From assembly GCA_963834715.1 (NCBI GenBank), contig CAWIDE010000032.1:40043-104042 (forward strand): DNA of 64,000 nt, in the 5' to 3' direction. Source of the stretch: CAVSUZ01 sp963834715 (lineage in GTDB: Bacteria > Pseudomonadota > Alphaproteobacteria > Acetobacterales > Acetobacteraceae). Below, piece after piece: positions 55,743 to 64,000 of this stretch; positions within the stretch are counted from its first letter, which is position 1, and each line of letters begins with the position of its first letter. The notes beneath the pieces are model-generated. The model was not told the DNA's origin. It saw only the letters and a program-made list of their open reading frames with translations, and searched no databases. Both the position numbers and the translations under genes were made by a program.

Positions 55743-56068
55743 TCGATAATCCAACCCAGGTTGACCGCCTGATGGGGAAGCTGCAACAGGCTCTGCCACT
55801 GCCCGCGCGCCCCACACCCGAGCTGCTCGCCGCTCTCGTCGCGAAGAACGCTGCGAGCCAAACCTCCGCCGCCTGCTCAATCACCTGGATCAGCTACGCC
55901 GGTGACGAGGGAGGCATTGTGTGCCGCCTCGATTTTGGAGACGAGGCCAAGAACGCCGCGTTTGTCTCCATCACGCACCTGCGTTTCGATGCTCGTCTGC
56001 CTCTCGCCCGTGAGATTATCGCCTACCAGAAGCACCGCGTGAAACGCATCCAGCGGCAGCCGGCGTAA
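55739..56068 (+). CDS. IS66 passenger protein of unknown function
   Basis: 109 residues, starting within the tnpC stop (ATGA) and ending 90 bases before the right end. 'GDEGGIVCRLDFGDEAKNAAFVSITHLRFDARLPLAREIIAYQKHR' looks like a compact alpha/beta domain. It is not one of the standard tnpABC proteins. Coupled translation with tnpC suggests it moves with the element and may help or regulate it. Confidence 0.7.
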   Translation: MIDNPTQVDRLMGKLQQALPLPARPTPELLAALVAKNAASQTSAACSITWISYAGDEGGIVCRLDFGDEAKNAAFVSITHLRFDARLPLAREIIAYQKHRVKRIQRQPA

Positions 56069-56158
56069 TCCACCCCAGCACAGAGGATGGGCCGGCCTCT
56101 GATACGCCGCACGGCTGCCGTCAAGGAAAATCGGGCAGGGTCTCGCCGCAACGCTTAC

Positions 56159-56166
56159 GGTTCGCC
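56159..56166. repeat. IS66 target-site duplication, right copy
   Basis: GGTTCGCC, identical to 53216-53223. Confidence 0.9.
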
Positions 56167-56633
56167 ACCCAACGCCTGCGCCGAGCCTCGCAAAATCGCC
56201 CGCCACAATTACGCGTCTGGTGTGCCGAGACGTCCCGGGCTGGCTAAAGTCTGTCGGCAAAGCCGCTGCGGTTGGTGCTCCAATAATGCTTACCTCGCCT
56301 CCAGTTGCGCCCCCAGTGCAAGCGCCAACGCCTGGCCCAGCGTTCGCGGCCCCCGGCGCCGGCCCCTCGGTCCCGAGCTTCGGCCCCTCAACCGCACCGG
56401 CGCCGCCCGAGGTACCGTTACCGGCGCCATCAGACACGCCAAAGCGGTTGGTGCTGCCCTCTCCAACTCCAGCAGCATTTATCGTCACTCCGATCTCGGT
56501 TCCGGTCCCGTCCGGTCCGCCGCACAGCTCACCGGTACCTGAGCCGGCTTCCTACACCACATTTATAGCCGGGTTGTTGTTCCTGATCTGCTTGCGGACA
56601 CTGGCCTCTTGGAAGCGACGTAATGCCTCCTAG
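56167..56633 (+). pseudogene. 3' fragment of a PEP-CTERM protein gene, cut by IS66
   Basis: The frame is open from the IS66 right junction; a GTG at 56220 would give 137 residues by itself. A long Pro/Ala/Ser/Val stretch ends in the sorting signal 'VPEPASYTTFIAGLLFLICL' followed by 'WKRRNAS': a VPEP motif (codons from 56535), one membrane helix and a basic tail. Such proteins are cut by exosortase and passed to the outer surface, usually with exopolysaccharide. No exosortase gene is in the window. The native gene began at 53118. Confidence 0.75.
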
Positions 56634-56689
56634 GCTGTGATAATACGCCCCGCAACATGCGCATCGAACGGACCAGTTCGTAACTCCCA

Positions 56690-56891
56690 ACGAGACCTCG
56701 CAGGTGCTCACGCTGATCGGTGAACATTCCGAGGGATGAACCGGGGGTTTTCACGAGGCGAAGCAGTGCGCTTTTGCGGGAAAGTTCCATCGCGCTCCGG
56801 GACGAGCGGCTGCACCGAGCGCCAATGGGACTAATGGTCCCACTACCGCTCCGGCCACAAGGCGCAGACTAGAAGGGAAAGACCGGTATAG
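56690..56891 (+). pseudogene. Eroded second copy of the TauD-type dioxygenase 3' end
   Basis: This stretch aligns with the end of the dioxygenase gene at 52470-52672. Shared blocks include CATTCC..GGGATGA ('IPRDE'), CGGGAA..TCCATCGCG ('RE.SIA'), GGGAC.A.CG.CTGCACC, and GCTCCGG, and the match ends with CCGGTATAG at the same stop codon. Several indels and substitutions destroy the frame. It is a decayed paralogue fragment, not a gene. Confidence 0.7.
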
Positions 56892-56898
56892 TCGCGAG

Positions 56899-57072
56899 CT
56901 AAAAAACCGATCTTCCCGCCGCCAGGCCTGCTATGAGGCAGACCAGGAATATGGCCAGGAAGATGAAAAACAGTATTTTGGCGATGCCGGCAGCCGCGGC
57001 AGCGATGCCGCCGAACCCGAAGATCGCGGCGATGATCGCGATGATAAAGAAGATAAGTGCCCATCGGAGCAT
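56899..57072 (-). CDS. DUF1328 small membrane protein
   Basis: 57 residues from ATG 57072 with ribosome site GGGAGGG. The sequence begins 'MLRWALIFFIIAIIAAIFGF', continues 'GGIAAAAAGIAKILFFIFLA' and ends 'GLAAGRSVF'. This is the two-helix DUF1328 (YtjA-like) family, often induced by stress. The function is unknown. Confidence 0.9.
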   Translation of the reverse strand: MLRWALIFFIIAIIAAIFGFGGIAAAAAGIAKILFFIFLAIFLVCLIAGLAAGRSVF

Positions 57073-57171
57073 GGCGAACCCTCCCAGCGACGTGCAACGT
57101 TCCCGATCGGCGCAGGTGGCGCGCGATTGAGGCCATTTCGTGGAGATTACGAGAAGTTGACCACGCCTATC

Positions 57172-60100
57172 TCACCGGAAATCGCGTGTCGGAACTTGTA
57201 TTCCGACGTCCGGGCGCTGGGTGTGGCTATGACCCAGGGACCGCAGCCGATACGAGAGGTCCACCAAGGATTCCGCTACGACGTGGATCACCTCGCCTTC
57301 GCGCTGCACACGCCCGCGGCACGCAACCATGCTGGCGGACAGGATCAACCGGCGTTGCCGCTCAAACACGCTGGGCCAAATGATCAGGTTGGCCACGCTG
57401 GTTTCATCCTCGATAGTGACAAAGAGGACGCCCTCCGCAGAGCCGGGCCTCTGGCGCACCAGAACAATGCCCGGAATGGTCACGCGCCTGCCATCAGCCA
57501 CCACTTGCAGATCGCGGCAGGTAATCATCCCGGCCTGTGATAAATCCTCGCGCATGAATGCCACGGGGTGCCGCCGCAGAGACAGGCCCGTGCTGCGATA
57601 ATCATCAACGACTTCGCGCAGTTCGGGGGCCGGGGTAAGCGCCACAGGTGGTTCCGCGAGGTCGGCCTGATCCACGAAACGTGCGGGTGCATCGGTCAGT
57701 CCGCGTATCGCCCATAGCGCGGTCCGGCGATCCAGCCCGACATTGCGGAATGCGTCCGCCTCGGCCAGCCGTTCCAGTGCTGCGACCGGCAAGGCGGCGC
57801 GGCGTTGGAGATCTTCAATATCCGCATAAGGAAATTCGCCGCGTGCCGCCACGACGTCGGCACCATGCTTATTCGCCAAGCCCTTCACCATGCGTAATCC
57901 GAGTCGCAGGGCCGAACCTTCCAACGTGCAGTCCCAGCGCGAGGCGTTGACGCACACCGGCCGTACTTCGAAGCCATGGTCGCGCGCATCCCGCACAATC
58001 TGGGCGGGAGCATAGAACCCCATCGGTTGGCTGTTCAGCAATGCGCAGGCAAAGACCGCTGGATAATGGCATTTCATCCACGATGACGCGTACACAATCA
58101 GGGCGAACGAAGCGGCATGGCTTTCGGGAAAACCGTACGATCCGAAGCCTTCGATCTGGGAGAACGTCTTGGTTGCGAAGTCTTCAGAGTACCCGTTTGC
58201 CACCATTCCGTCAATTAGTTTCTGTTTGAAGTGGCTGACGCCTCCGGTGAACCGGAAGGTGGCCATGCTGCGGCGAAGCGCATCTGCCTCATCCGGCGTA
58301 AATCCGGCGCAAACTATCGCAACCTGCATGGCCTGTTCCTGGAACAAGGGCACACCGAGGGTTTTGCCGAGAACGCGTTCCAACTCCAGCGTGGGATAGT
58401 CCACAGGTTCTTTGCCTTCGCGCCGGCGCAGGTAAGGATGCACCATGTCGCCCTGAATAGGCCCAGGCCGGACGATCGCTACTTCGATGACCAGGTCATA
58501 GAACCGCGCAGGTTTTAATCGTGGCAGCATCGACATCTGGGCGCGGGATTCGATCTGGAAGACCCCAATCGTGTCAGCGCGCTGGATCATCGCGAAGGTT
58601 GCAGGGTCCTCGGGCGGAATGGACGCGAGATCGAGTTCCTTCCCGCAATGCGCTTTCAGCAGGTCGAAGGCGCGGCGCATACATCCCAGCATGCCAAGAC
58701 CCAGCACATCGACCTTCATGAACCTCAGGGCATCGATATCATCCTTGTCCCACTCAATGACCTGGCGGTCCTTCATGGTGGCCGGTTCGATGGGCACCAG
58801 CTCGTCCAGGCGGTCCTGGGTGAGAGCAAAGCCGCCTGGATGTTGGGATAAATGGCGGGGAAAGCCCATTAATTGCCGAGCGAGATCGAGCGTCAACCGG
58901 AGCCGTGGTTCATTGATGTTCAGATTGAGATTGGTCGCATAAGCGTCTTCGACGCCTTCATCCGACCATGCCCAGACTTGCGAAGCCAGTGCACTGATAA
59001 CATCTTCACTCAGTCCAAGTGCCTTACCGACATCACGGATAGCCCCGCGGCCGCGGTAACGGATCACAGTGGCGCATATGGCTGCTCTGTCGTGCCCGTA
59101 AGTACGGTAAATCCATTGGATGACTTCCTCCCGACGCTCATGTTCGAAATCGACGTCGATATCCGGAGGTTCCTTTCGCGCCGCACTAACAAAACGTTCA
59201 AAGAGCAGGCTGGAGCGGGTGGGATCAATGGCGGTGATGCCGAGGACAAAGCAGACGGTACTATTTGCGGCACTGCCACGGCCCTGGCACAAGATGCCGC
59301 GCGAGCGCGCATAGCGCACAATGTTATGCACGGTGAGGAAGTACGGTGCATATGAGAGTTCATCGATCAGACGGAGTTCGTGGCGGAGCTGTGCGGTAAT
59401 GGCATCAGGGATACCTTGCGGATAGCGTCGCGTGGCGCCTTGCCAGGTCAGTCGCTCCAAGGTCTGCTGCGGTGTCTGCCCTGGTTTTTCAACTTCGCTG
59501 GGGTATTGGTAGCGCAGTTCATCGAGCGAGAAGCGGCACCGATCCACAATCTCCATAGTGCGGGTGACGGCGTCCGGATACCGGGCGAACCGCCGGGCCA
59601 TTTCTTCCGGGGGCAAAAGATGCCTATCGGCGAAGCGCTCGCGCCGGAAGCCCGCATCATCGATGGTGCAGCCTTCTCGGATGCAGGTCATGACATCCTG
59701 CAGAATGTGGCGCTCCGGCACATGATAGAGTACGTCGCCTGCGGCAACGGTCGGGACCCGGTATTGCCGGGACAGGCGATTGAATTGTTCCAGCCGAACA
59801 GCATCGTCAGGCCGCCGGCGTAAGGTCATTGCAAGATATGCGCGATCGCTGAAGGCGTCCCGAAAACGTGGAACGAAGCTGGGATGATCGACCCCATCAA
59901 TGAGTATGCCGATCAGACCGTCATTGGTCGCGGTCAGATCCGACCATCCAATTGCGCACTTTCCTTTTCCTGCTCTTCGCTTACCTATTGTCAGCAATCG
60001 TGTAAGCCGTGCGTATGCGGCACGGTCGGTCGGGTACACCAACACCGACCCACCTTCGGTCAGATCCAGCCGGCAACCCACGACAAGGCGCACACCTGTA

Positions 60101-60276
60101 TCCGCTGCCCGCTGATGGGCGCGCACGATCCCGGCGAGAGAGTTGCGATCGACGATCCCAAGCGCCGGTAAGCCCAGCATGGCGGCCTGGGCAAACAGCT
60201 CCTCTATATGGGAGGCGCCACGCAGGAAGGAGTAATTGGTGGTAACCTGAAGTTCGGCGTAGGCCACGGTGCTCAC
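57172..60276 (-). CDS. dnaE2: Error-prone DNA polymerase DnaE2 (ImuC)
   Basis: 1034 residues, typical of DnaE2. An N-terminal PHP domain ('LQVTTNYSFLRGASHIEELFAQAAMLGL') precedes the alpha-subunit polymerase core ('QGRGSAANSTVCFVLGITAIDP', 'PPDIDVDFEHERREEVIQWIY') and the OB fold ('VTIPGIVLVRQRPGSAEGVLFVTIEDETSVANLIIWP'). It performs SOS mutagenic bypass, normally with ImuA and ImuB. Neither is adjacent; its start overlaps the zinc alcohol dehydrogenase gene by four bases. Confidence 0.94.
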   Translation of the reverse strand: MSTVAYAELQVTTNYSFLRGASHIEELFAQAAMLGLPALGIVDRNSLAGIVRAHQRAADTGVRLVVGCRLDLTEGGSVLVYPTDRAAYARLTRLLTIGKRRAGKGKCAIGWSDLTATNDGLIGILIDGVDHPSFVPRFRDAFSDRAYLAMTLRRRPDDAVRLEQFNRLSRQYRVPTVAAGDVLYHVPERHILQDVMTCIREGCTIDDAGFRRERFADRHLLPPEEMARRFARYPDAVTRTMEIVDRCRFSLDELRYQYPSEVEKPGQTPQQTLERLTWQGATRRYPQGIPDAITAQLRHELRLIDELSYAPYFLTVHNIVRYARSRGILCQGRGSAANSTVCFVLGITAIDPTRSSLLFERFVSAARKEPPDIDVDFEHERREEVIQWIYRTYGHDRAAICATVIRYRGRGAIRDVGKALGLSEDVISALASQVWAWSDEGVEDAYATNLNLNINEPRLRLTLDLARQLMGFPRHLSQHPGGFALTQDRLDELVPIEPATMKDRQVIEWDKDDIDALRFMKVDVLGLGMLGCMRRAFDLLKAHCGKELDLASIPPEDPATFAMIQRADTIGVFQIESRAQMSMLPRLKPARFYDLVIEVAIVRPGPIQGDMVHPYLRRREGKEPVDYPTLELERVLGKTLGVPLFQEQAMQVAIVCAGFTPDEADALRRSMATFRFTGGVSHFKQKLIDGMVANGYSEDFATKTFSQIEGFGSYGFPESHAASFALIVYASSWMKCHYPAVFACALLNSQPMGFYAPAQIVRDARDHGFEVRPVCVNASRWDCTLEGSALRLGLRMVKGLANKHGADVVAARGEFPYADIEDLQRRAALPVAALERLAEADAFRNVGLDRRTALWAIRGLTDAPARFVDQADLAEPPVALTPAPELREVVDDYRSTGLSLRRHPVAFMREDLSQAGMITCRDLQVVADGRRVTIPGIVLVRQRPGSAEGVLFVTIEDETSVANLIIWPSVFERQRRLILSASMVACRGRVQREGEVIHVVAESLVDLSYRLRSLGHSHTQRPDVGIQVPTRDFR

Positions 60277-61328
60277 ATCAGGAATACGCCCTTTCCGGTC
60301 GTCTGGGTGTCGAACAAGCGGTACGCTTCCTCTGCCTGGTCAAGACGCCATTGATGGGTGAACACACGATCCACGGGAATCTTGCGCTCGGCTATGAAGC
60401 GTGCGCATTCGGCTTGCCCGACGACCGAGAAAGTCCAGGAGCCGATCATCGTAAGCTGCTTGCGCAGGATGTCGGGGCTGACATCGATCGTGACGGTATT
60501 TCGCTCGCCTACGAAGCACATCGTGCCCCATACCTTGGTGCTGCGAATGGCGGCGATCCGTCCCTCAGGCGCACTAGAGGTATCGAGCGTGAGGTCGGCG
60601 CCGCGCCCATATGTCAGATCCTTGACGGCGCCGACCGGATCATTGGAGCGTGGATCGACGACCTCATCAGCACCGAAGTCCTTGGCGCGATCCAGCCGCG
60701 GCTGGCTGATGTCGAGCGCAATGACTCGCGCCCCCATCGCCTTCGCAAGCTGAGTCGCTGAAAGCCCGACCGGCCCCTGGCCGAAAATGGCGATCGTGTC
60801 ATTGCCCGAGAGATTCATTCGCCGCAATGCACCCCAGGCGGTCCCGGTGCCGCAGGCGATTGCCGCTCCGGTTTCGAACGACAGCTCATGAGGCAGCGGT
60901 ACCAGTGTATTGGCCGGCACGCAGAGATACTTTGCGTGGCCGCCATGAGCGTTATTGCCGTACACTTTCACGGGCTGTCTTTGACAGAGCTGCGACCAGC
61001 CGGAGCGGCAGTGTTCGCACAAGGTGCATCCCTGATAATGATGCACCATCACGCGTGACCCTATAGGCGCTTCCTGCTCATGCACCCCAGGTCCGCGGGC
61101 AGCGACCAGCCCGCAGGGTTCGTGTCCGGCAATCACCGGGTTCGGGTTGGCCGGCAGACCGCCGACGCTTGCACCTTTGTCGCCTTTGGGGCGCCGATAT
61201 TGATGGAGGTCGCTCCCGCACATCCCGGAGGCTTTCATTTCGATCACCACCTCTCCCGGCCCTGGTGTCGGCTCGGGGAACTCCATCAGCTCCAGCTCTC
61301 GACCGCCGGTAAAAACAACACCAAGCAT
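60273..61328 (-). CDS. Zinc-dependent alcohol dehydrogenase family protein
   Basis: 351 residues. Catalytic zinc site 'MCGSDLHQYRRP' and 'GHEPCG', structural zinc site 'CTLCEHCRSGWSQLC', and the Rossmann motif 'AIFGQGPVGLSATQLAKAMGARV'. It belongs to the MDR superfamily and oxidises or reduces an alcohol with NAD(P). It sits between an FMN hydroxyacid oxidase and dnaE2, all on one strand, suggesting a small alcohol/hydroxyacid oxidation unit. Confidence 0.88.
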   Translation of the reverse strand: MLGVVFTGGRELELMEFPEPTPGPGEVVIEMKASGMCGSDLHQYRRPKGDKGASVGGLPANPNPVIAGHEPCGLVAARGPGVHEQEAPIGSRVMVHHYQGCTLCEHCRSGWSQLCQRQPVKVYGNNAHGGHAKYLCVPANTLVPLPHELSFETGAAIACGTGTAWGALRRMNLSGNDTIAIFGQGPVGLSATQLAKAMGARVIALDISQPRLDRAKDFGADEVVDPRSNDPVGAVKDLTYGRGADLTLDTSSAPEGRIAAIRSTKVWGTMCFVGERNTVTIDVSPDILRKQLTMIGSWTFSVVGQAECARFIAERKIPVDRVFTHQWRLDQAEEAYRLFDTQTTGKGVFLM

Positions 61329-61346
61329 CGTTTCCTCCGTGTCGCT

Positions 61347-62456
61347 TCAGGGTGTCTCGGGCGTGCGGAACAGCAACGGAAAGGCGCTGTGTACGTGGGG
61401 CGGGGTAACAACGGGTGCATTCAAGTGCAGATATGATCGATCCAGTTGCGCCAGTTTTGTCACTCCCAGCAGGGCCATGGCTACCGCCGTTTCCTGTTCC
61501 AACAGCTCGAGCACGCGCTGCACGCCGGCCGAACCGTCCGCCGCTAGTCCGTAGCAATAGAGCCGGCCGATGGCCACAGCATCGGCCCCGAGCGCGATGG
61601 CCTTGACGATGTCTGTGCCGCGGCAAATTCCGCCGTCAATGATGACTCGGGTGCGTCCTGCGACCGCCTCCAGGACCTCAGGCAGAAGATCCATTGCCCC
61701 ACGCCCATGATCGAGCTGTCGCCCACCATGGTTCGATACGTACACGACATCAACCCCATGCTGGCAAGCGAGGGCGGCATCCTCCGCTGTGGCGATGCCC
61801 TTGAGCACGAGGGGAAGAGTGTGGTGGTCCTTGTAATGCTTGACGTTGTCCCAGGAGAACGCGGCTTGATAGTGGTGTCCGGTCGCCGCGGCGCGCCAGG
61901 GCTTGATGAACCGCGCCGCTATGTCGCGCTCCCGGCGTGAGTACGCCGCGGTATCCACAGTTATTGCAAACGCGTGATAGCCGGCGTCGGCGGCACGCCG
62001 CACCACATCGTCCGTCCATGCGTCATCGCCGCGGACGTACAACTGGAAGATTTTAGGCCCTGGGATTGCGCGGGCGGACTCCTCCAGGCCGGGTCTGGTC
62101 ACCGAGCTGACCATAATCGGCACGCCGAAAGCCGAAGCTCCGGCTCCAGCGCTGGCGGCCCCGCTGGGATCGAATGACTCCAACGACCCGATGGGCGCCA
62201 ACAGGACGGGCAACCGCATGCGCATGCCCAATAGGGAGTGCTTGCAGTCAACCTGGGAGACGTCTCTGCAGACCTTGGGACACAGAGCGATAGCATCGAG
62301 GGCCAGCCGGTTTCGTCGCATTGTGGTCTCGGTTTCCGTCGCGCCGATCAGATAGCCCCAGATGTGGTCGGAGAGCTTCGCCCGGGCCGCGGGAATAAAC
62401 TCGTGAAGTGTCTGGTACTCGCCAGTCGGGTCGGCGAGGTGCGGGGCATCGGGCAT
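61347..62456 (-). CDS. FMN-dependent alpha-hydroxy acid oxidase (LldD/glycolate oxidase-like)
   Basis: 369 residues, (beta/alpha)8 barrel. 'LLAPIGSLESFDPSGAASAGAGASAFG' and 'VYVSNHGGRQLDHGRGAMDLLPEV' are family blocks; the 'SNHGGRQLD' stretch holds the catalytic His and substrate Arg, and 'IIDGGICRGTDIVKAIALGADAVAIGR' binds FMN phosphate. It oxidises L-2-hydroxy acids such as lactate, glycolate or mandelate; the exact one is unknown. Nineteen bases upstream of the alcohol dehydrogenase gene. Confidence 0.9.
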   Translation of the reverse strand: MPDAPHLADPTGEYQTLHEFIPAARAKLSDHIWGYLIGATETETTMRRNRLALDAIALCPKVCRDVSQVDCKHSLLGMRMRLPVLLAPIGSLESFDPSGAASAGAGASAFGVPIMVSSVTRPGLEESARAIPGPKIFQLYVRGDDAWTDDVVRRAADAGYHAFAITVDTAAYSRRERDIAARFIKPWRAAATGHHYQAAFSWDNVKHYKDHHTLPLVLKGIATAEDAALACQHGVDVVYVSNHGGRQLDHGRGAMDLLPEVLEAVAGRTRVIIDGGICRGTDIVKAIALGADAVAIGRLYCYGLAADGSAGVQRVLELLEQETAVAMALLGVTKLAQLDRSYLHLNAPVVTPPHVHSAFPLLFRTPETP

Positions 62457-62596
62457 GCGTGCTCTCCGGGCGTGGTTGCGGACGTATTCGGCGCTGCTCG
62501 AATGATTACCGCAAGACTCACTCAGCTCACTCGCTTTTGTGCCGGCAATTTAACGTTCCGATAGTCAAAGTATCGCAAAGCTCCCGCTGTCGAAAT

Positions 62597-62626
62597 TTTG
62601 GGACACTCTATGGCATTCGTCCCAAA
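62597..62626. promoter_or_regulatory. Inverted repeat upstream of the beta-helix protein
   Basis: TTTGGGAC (62597-62604) and GTCCCAAA (62619-62626) are perfect 8-bp arms separated by 14 bases, ending 21 bases before the start codon. Position suits an operator or an RNA hairpin that could cover the ribosome site (AAGGGAG at 62632-62638). Confidence 0.45.
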
Positions 62627-62647
62627 GTCTTAAGGGAGTAGCATAGC

Positions 62648-64000
62648 ATGAGCGTCCTGACGGTTGGCACCGGCAAGGAATTTCAGACCATCCAATCGGC
62701 CGTGGCGGCCGCCAAAGCCGGCGATACCGTCGAGGTTAATGCCGGAACGTATACCGTCGCCGATCTGAATATCACTCACGACCTCACAATAGAGGCGTCG
62801 GGCAACGGGCCGGTGAACGTCGTGGCCCCAGGCACGATCACATACGGTGGAAATGTCTCGAAGGGATTTTTCGTGATTGGAAGCGATACGACAGCCCCGA
62901 ACGTGACCATCGAAGGCCTGTCGTTCTCCGGAGCGAAATCGGCACAGTCGAATGGCGCGGAGTCCGCTATCAGAGTGGCAACTTAACTTTAGTCGATGAC
63001 AGCTTTGCCAACAATCAGGACGGGTTGGCGGCGTGGCCTTTTGTAGAGAACACCGGGACGGTAATTGTGCAAGGATGCACATTCAACCATAACGGTGCGG
63101 GAGATGGCCAGTCGCACAACCTCTATATCGGAGAGATCAATACCTTCATCATGGAGAATTCAATCTCCGAGAACGCCAATGTAGGACATGAAGTTAAGGA
63201 CCGGGCCTTCAACAGCATAATAGAAAATAATCTGATTACCGATACCGCCACCGGCAATGCCAGCTACTCGATCGATCTGCCGGATGGGGGCAACGCACTG
63301 ATCCAGGGAAACACGATTGTAAAGGGCGCTCATGCGTCAACCGGCACGGTGATTCACGTCGGCGGCGACGAGCAGCAGAATGGGGGCACGACGACGATCA
63401 GTAACAACGTGATCGTTGATAACTTCGTGCATCCGGCCGCTGTCAATGTGGTATGGAATCAGACCAATGATCCCAACGTGATCCTCTCCAACAACAACAT
63501 TCTGGGCAGCCCGGTTGGTACCTTGATCTCTGGGATCGGCACTATCGGCACCGGCAACGCCAACCCGAACGGTTCGCTTATCCCACCACAGATTCTCACC
63601 GGGTTCGGGCAGCCGTCCCTGACAATCGACCTGCGGAAGGCGATCGGTAGCCAGACAGTCGCGCTGACCAAACCATATCAGACGGTGGAAGGTGGGGCGG
63701 GGTTGCTAACGATAAGCGATCCAAGCACCGCGCCCTACGCGACTATTATAGGCGGCTCTGGCGGTATCAGCGGCACCATCAAGGGCGGAGGCTCGTCCAT
63801 CTACACGGCACCTGGCAGTACGAACACGATGACCCTCTACGGTTCCGATACGGTCGGTAGCGCGGGCAACGACACGATCATCGAGACGGCAGCCGATCAT
63901 GCGAATATAAACGTCACCGGCACCGCCGATATTACCAATTACTCGGCGGGAACGAGTGACTTCTATGTGTTCGGAACGGCTGCTGTGCATGAGATGAATG
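62648..64000 (+). pseudogene. Right-handed beta-helix repeat protein, frameshifted and cut by the window end
   Basis: The first frame, 'MSVLTVGTGKEFQTIQSAVAA' and 'AGDTVEVNAGTYTVADLNIT', is the start of a pectate-lyase-like beta-helix and stops at 62986. Another frame takes over from about 62960 ('RYQSGNLTLVDDSFANNQDG', 'GCTFNHNGAGDGQSHNLYIG', 'NLITDTATGNASYSIDLPDG') and stays open to the window end. One missing G in GCGCGGAG (about 62957-62960) would join them. From about 63740 it becomes Gly/Thr/Asp-rich beta-roll-like sequence ('GSGGISGTIKGGGSS'), as in large secreted surface proteins. No signal peptide; secretion type is unclear. Confidence 0.75.

Larger units (their letters stand above)
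53224..56158 (+). mobile_element. IS66 family insertion sequence, complete
   Basis: 2935 bp. Ends are GTAAGCG (53224) and CGCTTAC (56158), within imperfect terminal inverted repeats of about 20 bp (GTAAGCGaTtCGGCG against GTAAGCGtTgCGGCG). Flanked by a perfect 8-bp target duplication GGTTCGCC (53216-53223 and 56159-56166). It carries tnpA, tnpB, tnpC and one passenger ORF, all on the plus strand and all open. Intact genes and perfect duplication suggest a recent insertion. Confidence 0.95.

Noticed and set aside
62457..62647. LexA box controlling the dnaE2 row
   Set aside because: No GTTC-N7-GTTC or GAAC-N7-GAAC pattern in the upstream gap.

Overview
The window is a 64 kb stretch of a GC-rich alphaproteobacterial chromosome, most likely from the Acetobacteraceae/Rhodospirillales. 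The best evidence is a permuted two-piece ssrA gene (tag ANDNEALAIAA) beside an alphaproteobacterial sspB. Supporting evidence is the bolA, J-domain, cobS, cobT block, the hrcA-grpE-dnaK-dnaJ and rph-rdgB blocks, ThyX, SecB, a CarD regulator, and small families common in Acetobacteraceae. No tRNA, rRNA or CRISPR array was found.

Layout. 0-12 kb: the tail of a cation-diffusion facilitator, an NdvA-like glucan exporter, bolA, a J-domain protein, cobS-cobT (aerobic cobaltochelatase), a large GMC oxidoreductase, a marR/MFS pair and a leucyl aminopeptidase. 12-16.7 kb: a broken EamA transporter, small unknown proteins (one a 61-residue peptide with an internal repeat), a broken DUF6065 gene, secB, and a lipoprotein lytic transglycosylase with a SPOR domain. 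16.7-26 kb: an SDR gene overlapping a fused KDPG aldolase-KDG kinase, then urtABCDE (urea uptake) with ureD and ureA, where urtA and ureD are frameshifted and ureBCEFG do not follow. 26-41 kb: an XRE/IrrE-type metabolic regulator, a Bax-inhibitor-1 protein, an ABC exporter pair, a GDSL esterase, thpR, a WecA-like transferase, a VUT transporter, sspB, ssrA, thyX, carD, a gamma-glutamyltransferase-like lipoprotein, a DsbA-like protein and a decayed regulatory module. 41-50 kb: the heat-shock block, rph-rdgB, a beta-hydroxyacid dehydrogenase, proline iminopeptidase and a broken DUF423 gene. 50-57 kb: an endolysin-like enzyme, a hydrolase, a TauD-type dioxygenase, and a complete IS66 element with a perfect 8-bp target duplication inside a PEP-CTERM protein gene, then an eroded second copy of the dioxygenase 3' end and a DUF1328 membrane peptide. 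57-64 kb: dnaE2, a zinc alcohol dehydrogenase, an FMN alpha-hydroxyacid oxidase, and a frameshifted beta-helix protein running off the end.

Two themes stand out. First, at least seven genes carry a small indel that, once bridged, restores a normal family protein. The long housekeeping genes are intact, and the hits fall in accessory genes. This fits ongoing decay, but several indels lie in short homopolymers, so assembly error cannot be excluded from one sequence. Second, the 52.5-57 kb interval has been reworked by duplication and transposition.
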